Origin: Methylophilus methylotrophus DSM 46235 = ATCC 53528
GTDB lineage: Bacteria; Pseudomonadota; Gammaproteobacteria; Burkholderiales; Methylophilaceae
Assembly: GCF_000378225.1 (NCBI RefSeq)
Contig: NZ_KB905141.1
Span: 1,131,326-1,195,325 of the forward strand
Length of the DNA stretch: 64,000 bases
Reading direction: 5' to 3'
Shown here: positions 57,522 through 64,000 of the stretch, piece by piece
Layout of the letters: the number at the start of each line of letters is the position of its first letter
Position numbering within the stretch: position 1 is the stretch's first letter
Translations under genes and position numbers: made by a program
Notes under the pieces: model-generated
What the model was told of the DNA's origin: nothing
Seen by the model: the letters and a program-made list of their open reading frames with translations, nothing else
The model's database searches: none

Positions 57522-57824
57522 TCTGGACTAACGGGCAAATAATGAGGGGGAATTTCAGAACCGCTGCGCTGATTGGTAGTGCGCAGGGAAACGTTATTAT
57601 AACTCAAGCTGTTCAGCGTGTCTGAATCTTAAACTACAGACTCGCAACGCTCTATCGTCCCCTCACTCGTAGCACTATGCAAGCCCTGCAACTGGCGCTT
57701 GCGGGATTTTCTGACAGCACAATCAGCATGGTTCGGATAATGTCATGCGACCGTCACCTCTATCATTTATGTACTGAAAATCGGCTTAAGAGTGGAATAA
57801 AAGAAGGCAAACAAGGAGGCATTG

Positions 57825-57989
57825 ATGACCCGGGACATCTCTACGCAATCAGTCATCGTTTTGCAGCCTCCCAACGAGACCAAGCCGGCCGCTGTTAGCT
57901 TGGATAAATCAACTCCACCCTTTGGCAGTGGCATTATGGATGTTCCGACTGACACCCCTGAAAACTTTATTCCATTTGAAGAGCTTTAA
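57825..57989 (+). CDS. Small unknown protein with strong ribosome site
   Basis: A 54-residue product, MTRDISTQSVIVLQPPNETK at its start, Pro/Thr-rich and ending FIPFEEL. The near-perfect AAGGAGG (57813-57819) precedes ATG 57825 at a five-base distance, which is strong support for translation. There is no signal peptide, Cys or known motif. It is 38 bp upstream of the lipoprotein gene and on the same strand, so they may be one transcript. Confidence 0.6.
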   Translation: MTRDISTQSVIVLQPPNETKPAAVSLDKSTPPFGSGIMDVPTDTPENFIPFEEL

Positions 57990-58027
57990 TACCTGATGAC
58001 CAAAACGCATAACAAAAGGAGTCTGTA

Positions 58028-58471
58028 ATGAAAAAAACTTATCTCTATCTATACGCCATGATCGCTGGCCTGACGATTTTAAGCCTGGCCTCCTGCGACA
58101 AGCCACCGGAGAAAATTGCAGAGCAGTCCGCCGATCAACTGCACCAGGAGCAAACGCCCTTTGAAACTACAGCAAATGAGATCGCCAAAGAGTACGCCGA
58201 TAATCCTGTTGCCGCGGACAATAAATTTAAGGACGCAACTTTCAATGTCAGTGGCATCATTGCGGACACCAGCAAGAATTTCATCAAGGAGCCCTTCGTC
58301 AGCCTGGAGGGTGGCACAGAGCCTGGCAAGGAGCCACAGTTTGCATTTCAGCAAAGTGAAAAAGACCAAGCCGCGGAACTGCAACCAGGCCAAAGTATCC
58401 GCCTGCAATGCATAGGGCAAGGTAACATTTCGGAGATCCCCATGGCTGGGGAGTGCAAGATTCTGGAATAA
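58028..58471 (+). CDS. OB-fold (tRNA_anti-like) lipoprotein
   Basis: The 147-residue product has AAAAGGAG before ATG 58028, a lipoprotein signal (LASC, Cys23) and, from about residue 45, a domain with the pattern NEIAKEYADNPVAADNKFKD then ATFNVSGIIADTS and a C-terminal IRLQCIGQGN...AGECKIL. This looks like the tRNA_anti-like OB-fold family of secreted proteins, whose function is unknown. Two Cys near the C terminus may pair. Confidence 0.75.
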   Translation: MKKTYLYLYAMIAGLTILSLASCDKPPEKIAEQSADQLHQEQTPFETTANEIAKEYADNPVAADNKFKDATFNVSGIIADTSKNFIKEPFVSLEGGTEPGKEPQFAFQQSEKDQAAELQPGQSIRLQCIGQGNISEIPMAGECKILE

Positions 58472-58488
58472 AAACCGGGACAATGCAG

Positions 58489-58504
58489 AGCCAGTCAACT
58501 GGCT
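58489..58504. terminator. Hairpin after the OB-fold lipoprotein gene
   Basis: AGCCAGT-CA-ACTGGCT is a perfect 7-bp stem followed by TCTCTTTC. The weak T-run makes it a probable but not strong terminator between this gene and the convergent one ending at 58517. Confidence 0.6.
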
Positions 58505-58516
58505 TCTCTTTCAGCC

Positions 58517-58714
58517 TTAGGTTTGAGTGAACTTGTCATCCTCAAGCATCTCGCCCGGCCTGACTTGCGGTTCATTGCGCAAGTCCACAATTTTTCTAAT
58601 TGGCTTGGGAGGGCTTCCTACCTCGCCATCAATCACTGCTTTTTGATGTGCATCTATTTGTTGATCTCGTAGCCGCTTATCCAATCGGTGAACAGTCTTC
58701 CTGTTTATCGCCAT
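58517..58714 (-). CDS. Small charged protein of unknown function
   Basis: A 65-residue protein starting at ATG 58714 behind TAGGAGA. The first half is basic (INRKTVHRLDKRLRDQQ) and the second acidic with prolines (SPPKPIRKIVDL and VRPGEMLEDDK). No family recognised. It is 46 bp downstream of another small gene on the same strand (58761-58940), so the pair may be an operon. Confidence 0.6.
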   Translation of the reverse strand: MAINRKTVHRLDKRLRDQQIDAHQKAVIDGEVGSPPKPIRKIVDLRNEPQVRPGEMLEDDKFTQT

Positions 58715-58760
58715 ATTGATCTCCTATGACTATCACTTCCACCCTTAACTAAATAGTTGT

Positions 58761-58940
58761 CTACAACTCAATATTGGGGCGGCCACTCAAATCGTTTCTG
58801 GAAATATCGCTAGGTTTCATTTTCTGCTCCACTTGAACATCCCCGATATTGGTATCTTGAATTCTGTTCGGACTGAACACCAAGTATTCACTCTGGTCAA
58901 CAGGCTGTTCATTGGAGCCGAGTATTACGCCAGTAGTCAT
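58761..58940 (-). CDS. Small unknown protein
   Basis: An open frame of 59 residues from ATG 58940, with AGGTGA about eight bases upstream, ending at TAG 58761-58763. It begins MTTGVILGSNEQ and contains the segment EYLVFSPNRI and an Asn/Asp-rich end (SRNDLSGRPNIEL). No signal peptide or known domain. A competing frame on the other strand over 58833-59024 lacks a good ribosome site, so I prefer this one. Confidence 0.5.
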   Translation of the reverse strand: MTTGVILGSNEQPVDQSEYLVFSPNRIQDTNIGDVQVEQKMKPSDISRNDLSGRPNIEL

Positions 58941-59256
58941 CGCATTTCACCTTTCACCGTTCCTTTGATCGTTCACCCTGATCATAGAGAGATAGACAAG
59001 CAGGGATTATCAGAATATGGCTGATTGCATTGTAAGACGATGACTCACTTCTAAAGTGAGCTAGCTTTGCCACTATTCATCGCTGCCGTTAACCAAGAAA
59101 TTCCGACAGCGCTATAGGATTCTTCTGATAAACAAGCTTGGTCAACCACGCTATCTTCAATATTCAGGAAATTTGACCGTGGCTTTTCAGTCCAGCCAGA
59201 TAAGGCACCCGATGTGCCGAGTTTAAATGGATGATCATTGCCGATATGAGGAGAAA

Positions 59257-59427
59257 ATGATGGAAAACATGACCGAGGATAAATTGTTAGCAGAAACCGA
59301 GCAGGAAGTTGTGCGATTAAAAGCTGAAATCACGCATAAAGAAAACGAATTAAACGATCTTAGGCTTGAGCTAGGCAAGGCCGTGATCAAGCTTGAAAAT
59401 CACAAATATACCGACAAAACCCACTAA
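59257..59427 (+). CDS. Small coiled-coil protein
   Basis: The 56-residue product begins at ATG 59257 right after GAGGAG (59247-59252). Most of it is one predicted coiled coil with heptad-like LLAETEQEVVRLKAEITHKE and LRLELGKAVIKL. It is similar in style to small phage or regulator proteins, but I recognise no family. An in-frame ATG further upstream (59227) has a weaker site. Confidence 0.55.
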   Translation: MMENMTEDKLLAETEQEVVRLKAEITHKENELNDLRLELGKAVIKLENHKYTDKTH

Positions 59428-59626
59428 GCAACTTGCCGCCTTGGCAAATACAAAATATTGCCGCAATACCTCCAGCATGGCGTCTATAGAACTCATTGAG
59501 ACCGACTGGTGCTTACTTTTTGCTTGCTTGGGAAGCCAACAGACATGCCTGGTCTGACATTAGAGTCAAATCAACATGCCTATTTTTGATTGATGCCAGC
59601 CAAGTTTAATCTTCATACTACATAGT

Positions 59627-59660
59627 AAAAAAACGGCTTGCCATGCGTCAGGCCGTTTTT
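59627..59660. terminator. Bidirectional terminator between a small gene and the His-rich gene
   Basis: AAAAACGGC and GCCGTTTTT arms (59627-59660 region) with a short loop end both the rightward coiled-coil gene and the leftward His-rich gene. The rest of the DNA between 59428 and 59700 shows no gene. Confidence 0.75.
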
Positions 59661-59723
59661 AATACCTCAATTTATTACACAAGTGTGCCCCTGCTACAAC
59701 CCAACCAAACTGACAGCGCTGAC

Positions 59724-60059
59724 TTACTTACCAGTCTTGTGATGATGCTCATGTGACTCATCTTTGCTACCCGCCCCATGGTGATGTTCATGCTCATCAG
59801 CATGGCCATCTTTTCCATGATGATGCTCGTGTTCGTTGGCGTGGCCGTCGTTACCGTGATGATGCTCATGCTCGTCTTTATGACCATCCTTGCCGTGATG
59901 ATGCTCGTGCTCGTCGGCATGACCATCTTTCCCATGATGGTGTTCATGTTCGTCTACATGGCCATCCGCCCATTTATCTTCAGCAATCACGCTGGTTGAG
60001 GCACCCAAATAAAGCGCACCAAAGAATAAAACTGAAACTATTCGTTTATTAATCGCCAT
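59724..60059 (-). CDS. Secreted histidine-repeat protein (probable metal binding)
   Basis: The 111-residue protein has a signal peptide (ending STSVIAED) and then five tandem 13-residue repeats of the form D-G-H-x-(D/N)-E-H-E-H-H-H-G-(K/N/A), spanning residues 32-96, followed by a short ESHEHHHKTGK tail. About one third of the mature protein is His. Such proteins bind Ni, Zn, Cu or Co in the periplasm. GAGGTGAC precedes ATG 60059. The 39-bp DNA repeats make the frame easy to see on the minus strand; other frames here are shadows. Confidence 0.85.
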   Translation of the reverse strand: MAINKRIVSVLFFGALYLGASTSVIAEDKWADGHVDEHEHHHGKDGHADEHEHHHGKDGHKDEHEHHHGNDGHANEHEHHHGKDGHADEHEHHHGAGSKDESHEHHHKTGK

Positions 60060-60242
60060 GTTGTCACCTCGAGATACTCGGAAAATTCATTCTAGTGATA
60101 AAGGTAGGCTAAAGCAATCGTGCATTGGATCATTGCCGGTTATTCAACTATATCTTTGGCAACGTCCATGCTTTTGAGGGCTGCACTCATTCAGCTGACG
60201 AGTCTTAAGCAGTTCCACAACATAGTTACCCATTGCAACCTC

Positions 60243-60311
60243 AAAACAAAAAATGACCCAAGGCGTTAACCTGAGTCTTTCACGATGTACTGCCCATCTA
60301 ACAAGCGGAAC
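60243..60311. repeat. Degenerate direct repeat, left copy
   Basis: Shares about 65 bp, with scattered differences, with 61519-61584: both have A-rich start, GACCCA(A/C)GGCGTTAACC, a GACTCT/GAGTCT-like segment and a final GAAC. The pair flanks the two leftward genes at 60571-61456, close to tRNA-Lys. Confidence 0.55.
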
Positions 60312-60327
60312 TAAGCATCAACACTAA

Positions 60328-60513
60328 AACTACCGCCTCGAAAAATACGACTTCCCACGCCAAGCCAACATAATGGTCAACGATTGTCACTAGGATTATC
60401 GTCGTATCATCCAGCCACTGATTGCTTGGCTATGGCTCAAGGCGCGCGAGTTTGGGCAGGGTTTGTGGCTTCGAAGTGGTGAGTTTCAGAAAATTGGGCT
60501 AGTTGCGGCTTGA
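60328..60513 (+). pseudogene. Decayed reading frame remnant
   Basis: An open frame of about 60 codons with one internal stop codon (after NIMVNDCH) gives coherent protein-like sequence (NYRLEKYDFPRQAN, then RRIIQPLIAWLWLKAREFG and GLWLRSGEFQKIGL). There is no start codon or ribosome site. It may be the remains of an old mobile or host gene; I cannot name it. The surrounding gap 60060-60570 holds nothing else recognisable apart from the repeat at 60243. Confidence 0.3.
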
Positions 60514-60570
60514 GAACCCGACGAAATATTGCCGTGAATTTTTAGAGACTAAGTTATCAGGGGGGTGGTT

Positions 60571-60807
60571 TTATTTAACAAAACTCAATGCAAACATTGC
60601 AATAACAACAAAAATGTTCATGTATGAAAGAAAGTAAACAAAATTCCCTAAAAGAGTATTTTCTTTCTTTATATTTCTCATTACTTCTATATAGGAACCT
60701 TGTTTGAAGTAGTCCCTCTTGTTGAAAGGAATACAACATAGTAATTGCAGAATAATCCCTATCGCAGCAATACTGAATAGAACTGTTGTTAAATCTTTAA
60801 TATTCAT
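60571..60807 (-). CDS. Small two-helix membrane protein of unknown function
   Basis: Starting at ATG 60807 the product is 78 residues: a helix TTVLFSIAAIGIILQLLCCIPF, a charged loop with KRDYFKQGSY, and a second helix FVYFLSYMNIFVVIAMFALSF. A TTG start at 60825 would repeat similar codons (MNIKEH then MNIKD). The DNA is AT-rich compared with the core genes. It follows the interrupted gene at 60827 by 19 bp and may share its transcript. Confidence 0.55.
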   Translation of the reverse strand: MNIKDLTTVLFSIAAIGIILQLLCCIPFNKRDYFKQGSYIEVMRNIKKENTLLGNFVYFLSYMNIFVVIAMFALSFVK

Positions 60808-60826
60808 ATGTTCTTTGATATTCAAA

Positions 60827-61456
60827 TTAGTTAAATCGTAACTCGGGCATTATGTCTTGATAGCTTAACTGTAAATTCTTGACAAAATTCACGTCATCTT
60901 TGCTCTGTTTAATTCTTGCCAAAACCATCGCCGCCATCAAATTAAGAGCGTTTGAATTTCTGATAATTTGAATTACCAATTTTTCAGGGTAGCTATTAAC
61001 ATGACGTGAGAGAGCTAAATAACCATTATGGATATGATTATTCATACCCTTCCATGCAATATCTTTGAACTCTTCAAGAGTTTCTCCTGGACCTTTAACA
61101 CCACACTTTTTTATTTTCGCTATCATCTCTGCAACTGAAGGAAATTCCTTTGGTGGATTATCAACAAAAATGCTTCCTGCATAGCTTTCAATGAAGCTAT
61201 TCGGCGCCGAGAAATGAAGCCACACCATCCTAACGACTGACTCAAACTGCATCCGCAGTATTGCTGTAGCAGTCCCATCCAGCTCTAAATCATACTAAAC
61301 GCGTAATGATTTGGCATGCTGAAAGGAAAGATCACTACAGATTTGTGTGATTTGATCTTTATTATTTGTAGACTTGTATGGTGTAAATCTAGAAATAATC
61401 TCTCCATCAAGTTGCTCAGATCGTTTTAAAACAAGGTGCACATGACTATCTGACAT
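60827..61456 (-). pseudogene. Gene interrupted by an in-frame amber codon
   Basis: From ATG 61456 (AGAGG site upstream) the frame runs 53 codons to a TAG at 61297-61295, and then continues unbroken in the same frame for 155 codons to a TAA at 60827. The two parts join into one sensible protein: ...SFQHAKSLRV stop YDLELDGTATAILRMQFESV, with the LRMQFESVVRMVWLHF signature of DUF6988-like proteins. A Leu-to-stop change (TTG to TAG) would explain it. An in-frame ATG at 61252 would give a C-terminal 141-residue product. Either a recent pseudogene or a readthrough gene. Confidence 0.65.
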
Positions 61457-61518
61457 TATCAGCCTCTTCTGAACTTTTGCTAACGATGCATTAAATTGAT
61501 GCCTTCAACAAGCACTAC

Positions 61519-61584
61519 AAAACAAAAGAGACCCACGGCGTTAACCTTGACTCTCATCATTAAGTGGCCCTCTATGAGTCGAAC
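61519..61584. repeat. Degenerate direct repeat, right copy
   Basis: Right-hand partner of the repeat at 60243-60311 (shared GACCCACGGCGTTAACC core and closing GAAC). It lies between the interrupted gene and the tRNA-Lys terminator. Confidence 0.55.
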
Positions 61585-61635
61585 ACAGTACCAACGGACA
61601 ATCAGTCCGCGCTGTGTTTAATCATTCGGAATAGA

Positions 61636-61676
61636 GAAAAGAAAAAACGGCTCACATTCCTGCAAGCCGTCTTTTA
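61636..61676 (-). terminator. Terminator after tRNA-Lys
   Basis: On the minus strand ACGGCT and AGCCGT arms (61652-61647 and 61670-61665) with a T-rich tail follow the tRNA-Lys 3' end by about 10 bp. Confidence 0.75.
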
Positions 61677-61681
61677 TAATT

Positions 61682-61757
61682 TGGTAGGGTGTGCGGGGAT
61701 CGAACCCACGACAAACGGATTAAAAGTCCGCTGCTCTACCAGCTGAGCTAACACCCC
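61682..61757 (-). tRNA. tRNA-Lys (anticodon TTT)
   Basis: A 76-nt tRNA with encoded CCA. On the minus strand the acceptor stem GGGGTGT pairs with ACACCCT (with a G-U at the first pair), the D arm contains AGCTCAGCTGGTAGAGC, the anticodon loop is CTTTTAA, so the anticodon is TTT, and the T arm is GTGGG-TTCGATC-CCCGC. It lies between ffh and the accessory region, a common integration point. Confidence 0.97.
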
Positions 61758-61896
61758 ATCTGTTTCTTGTTTGCCGCTGTGTTTTGCGTCAAATTTGAAA
61801 GAACGCGATTATGGGGGATGAATTAAATTTGGTCAATGCTGTTTTGGCTTTTTTTGTATAAAAAGTTTATTTTTTTATTCATCCCGTTTTGCCGCT

Positions 61897-63258
61897 TTAC
61901 ATTCCGGGGAATTTTCCACCCATCATGCCGCCCATGCCTCGCATGAGTTTTGCCATCCCGCCTTTGCTGAACATCTTCATCATTTTTTGGGTTTCTTCAA
62001 ACTGGTTGAGCAATCGGTTTACATCCTGCACTTGCACACCGCTGCCGGCGGCAATGCGTTTTTTACGTGTGGCCTTAATCAACTCCGGTTTGCGGCGTTC
62101 TTCTGGCGTCATGCTATTAATAATGCCTTCGATACGGCGCATGGATTTATCAACATCATCGGTGTTAATTTTTTGTGCCATGCCAGAAATCTGGCTGGGC
62201 ATTTTATCCATGAGTGAGGCCATGCCCCCCATTTTGCGCATTTGCAGCATTTGCGCCTTGAAGTCTTCGAGGTCAAACTTGGCACCGGACTTGATTTTGT
62301 CGGCGACTTTTTGCGCCTCAGCCATGTCAACTTTTTTATGCGCTTCTTCAATCAGGCTGAGCACGTCACCCATGCCGAGAATACGGCCGGCCATGCGGTC
62401 AGGGTGGAATGGTTCCAGGCCATCCACTTTTTCGCTCACGCCAATAAATTTGATCGGTTTGCCTGTGACGTGGCGCACGGAAAGTGCTGCACCGCCACGC
62501 GCATCACCATCGAGCTTGGTGACGATCACACCTGTCAGTGGCAAAGTCTCACCAAAGGCTTTGGCGGTGTTGACGGCATCCTGGCCTTGCATGGCATCTA
62601 CCACAAACAGGGTTTCGGTGGGCTTGAGGTAGTTATGCAGATCTTTGATCTCGGCCATCATGGCTTCATCAATGGCTAAGCGACCGGCCGTATCGAAAAT
62701 CACCACATCGTAGTAATTCTTTTTGGCCTGGCCCATGACTTGCGCAGCGATTTCTAGTGGCTTTTGCTGCGGGTTAGAGTCAAAGCAGTCTATTTCAAGC
62801 TGCTTGGCCAGGGTTTGCAGCTGGGTGATCGCGGCCGGGCGGTACACGTCAGCACTGGCAAGCAATACTTTTTTCTTTTGCTCTTTGAGCAATTTGGCCA
62901 GTTTGCCCGAGGTGGTGGTCTTACCGGCCCCTTGCAAACCTGCCATCAAAATCACCACAGGTGGCACCGCAGCCAGGTTGAGGCCTTCATTGGCTTTACC
63001 CATGAGCTCGGTGAGTTCTTCATTCACCACTTCAATGACGGCCTGGCCTGGCGTCAGGCTTTGCAGCACATCACGGCCATTGGCGCGCTCTTTGACGCGG
63101 GCAATAAATTCTTTCACCACGGGCAACGCCACATCGGCTTCCAGTAGCGCCATACGCACTTCGCGCATGGCGTCAGCAATGTTGTCTTCGGTCAGTCGTG
63201 CCTGGCCGCGCAGGTTTTTAATAACGCCCTGCAAACGGCCGGTCAGGTTTTCCAGCAT
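61897..63258 (-). CDS. ffh: Signal recognition particle protein Ffh
   Basis: Ffh binds 4.5S RNA and signal sequences and targets membrane proteins co-translationally. From ATG 63258 it is 453 residues: N domain (MLENLTGRLQGVIKNLRGQA), GTPase G domain (GLQGAGKTTTSGKLA, DTAGR, TKLDG), and the Met-rich M domain (MRKMGGMASLMDKMP, and the tail GGMMGGKFPGM). An in-frame ATG 18 bp further up has a poorer site. It is divergent from the ypjD-like gene, a common pair. Confidence 0.97.
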   Translation of the reverse strand: MLENLTGRLQGVIKNLRGQARLTEDNIADAMREVRMALLEADVALPVVKEFIARVKERANGRDVLQSLTPGQAVIEVVNEELTELMGKANEGLNLAAVPPVVILMAGLQGAGKTTTSGKLAKLLKEQKKKVLLASADVYRPAAITQLQTLAKQLEIDCFDSNPQQKPLEIAAQVMGQAKKNYYDVVIFDTAGRLAIDEAMMAEIKDLHNYLKPTETLFVVDAMQGQDAVNTAKAFGETLPLTGVIVTKLDGDARGGAALSVRHVTGKPIKFIGVSEKVDGLEPFHPDRMAGRILGMGDVLSLIEEAHKKVDMAEAQKVADKIKSGAKFDLEDFKAQMLQMRKMGGMASLMDKMPSQISGMAQKINTDDVDKSMRRIEGIINSMTPEERRKPELIKATRKKRIAAGSGVQVQDVNRLLNQFEETQKMMKMFSKGGMAKLMRGMGGMMGGKFPGM

Positions 63259-63407
63259 GGAATGCCTTTCTTTCACAATTCATGAATAGGTAATGGCTTG
63301 AATTTTACCTCATGCAAGCCCATCCCTAAAATAAAGTCATGGCAATCATTCGCAAGACCTTGGCGACGTGCTGGTCGAATGCGGCGAGTTTTGCCATAAT
63401 GCCAGGC

Positions 63408-64000
63408 ATGACTCAACACCTGCTTCCTTACCTGATTGTCGCGTTTGTTTATATGGCCGTGGCGCTCGACTACTGGCGCATTGCCACACAGGGCAAACCG
63501 GTGGATGAAAATTCGTTTCCGTTTCAATTACACAGTGCCATGGTGGCATTGGGCCTGGTCATGCATGGCGGCTTGCTGTACCGCGATATTTTTGCCATCG
63601 GCTCACTGAACCTGGGTGTTTTTTATGCACTCTCGGCTATTTTATGGCTGACGGTGCTGATTTACTGGCTAGCCGACTTAAAACACTCTCTACGTAGCCT
63701 GCAAGCTTTTGTATTACCACCTGCAGCCTTATTCGTACTCATGCCGGGCTTTGCGGTCAAAGACTATTATGTAGACACACACGGCTTCACCTTGTTCAAC
63801 CTGCACATATTGATTGCTATGGTCGCCTACAGCCTTTTTACTTTCGCCGCCCTGCACGCCTGCCTCATGCGCATGGCCGAGCAAGCACTGCACAAGAAAA
63901 ACAGCTGGTTGGCTTTGCCAGAATTTCCGCCACTGATGGTGTTGGAGTCTTTGCTATTTAAAGTATTGCATGTTGGCTTTGTCTTGCTGACCATTACCCT
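63408..64000 (+). CDS. Cytochrome c assembly-type inner-membrane protein (YpjD-like), truncated by window end
   Basis: The first 197 residues are present; the gene continues past base 64000. The protein has six or so helices, including LPYLIVAFVYMAVALDYW, MVALGLVMHGGLLY, NLGVFYALSAILWLTVLIYWL and LHILIAMVAYSLFTFAALHACL. The conserved layout of the CcmC/CcsA-HemX-like YpjD family fits, and ypjD is often next to ffh in proteobacteria. The ATG at 63408 has only a short AGG upstream, so the start is likely but not certain. Confidence 0.85.
   Translation, partial: MTQHLLPYLIVAFVYMAVALDYWRIATQGKPVDENSFPFQLHSAMVALGLVMHGGLLYRDIFAIGSLNLGVFYALSAILWLTVLIYWLADLKHSLRSLQAFVLPPAALFVLMPGFAVKDYYVDTHGFTLFNLHILIAMVAYSLFTFAALHACLMRMAEQALHKKNSWLALPEFPPLMVLESLLFKVLHVGFVLLTIT

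Noticed and set aside
58833-59024. 63-codon plus-strand frame
   Set aside because: It lies opposite the better supported minus-strand gene (58761-58940) and has no ribosome site.
59051-59290. Open stretch on the minus strand, protein-like (ending near NSGKASSL)
   Set aside because: It has no start codon with a ribosome site and overlaps the start of the plus-strand coiled-coil gene; perhaps a remnant, not a gene I can support.
59753-60052. Regular repeats at 39-bp spacing that could look like a CRISPR array
   Set aside because: The repeats have no unique spacers and keep a minus-strand frame coding D-G-H-x-D-E-H-E-H-H-H-G units; it is a protein-coding repeat.

Overview
The window looks like a chromosomal segment of a betaproteobacterium. 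The ribosomal, chaperone and housekeeping proteins most resemble those of methylotrophic Methylophilaceae (Methylophilus/Methylovorus/Methylotenera type). This assignment is inferred from protein character and gene content; no rRNA gene is present to confirm it. Both edges cut genes: the C-terminal part of groEL at the left and a cytochrome c assembly-type membrane protein at the right.

Layout. 1-13.6 kb holds protein-quality and central-metabolism genes: groEL, an FKBP isomerase, gpsA-secB-grxC-rhodanese, gpmI-envC, small lipoproteins and clpB behind a heat-shock-type promoter. 13.7-17.9 kb is a two-gene cyclic-di-GMP unit (GGDEF-EAL plus HD-GYP). 18.0-24.8 kb is a leftward five-gene metal-uptake block: a DUF2946-like protein, a small helix-turn-helix regulator, a copper-receptor-like TonB-dependent channel, a second TonB-dependent receptor and a PepSY membrane protein. 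25-35 kb carries another c-di-GMP protein and the cluster murJ-ribF-ileS-lspA, with rpsT divergent from it. 35-39.7 kb is a substrate-binding lipoprotein overlapping a 1196-residue PAS/GGDEF/EAL protein. 39.7-44.6 kb is purE-purK, proB, obgE, rpmA and rplU. 44.7-51.3 kb has a MocR-type regulator with a divergent unknown gene, ccoG, a DnaQ/GIY-YIG nuclease, an OhrR-like regulator, and an operon of three small unknown proteins behind a near-perfect Fur box inside a consensus promoter. 51.3-57.4 kb has two more GGDEF proteins and rhlE. 57.4-61.8 kb is a sparse accessory region: unknown small genes, a histidine-repeat secreted protein, a gene broken by an amber codon, degenerate direct repeats and tRNA-Lys. 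61.9-64 kb returns to core genes (ffh, ypjD-like).

Themes. Six proteins make, break or may sense c-di-GMP. One is coupled to an HD-GYP protein and one to a periplasmic binding lipoprotein that has no transporter beside it. Metal handling recurs in the copper-type receptor block, the Fur-controlled small-protein operon and the His-repeat protein. Intergenic DNA carries unusual palindromes: a nested 276-bp structure, a family of hairpins with different arms but shared internal boxes, and a tandem 77-bp repeat that reaches the proB stop codon.

Limits: everything was read by eye. Family names rest on remembered motifs, not searches, and promoter or operator calls are consensus matches only.
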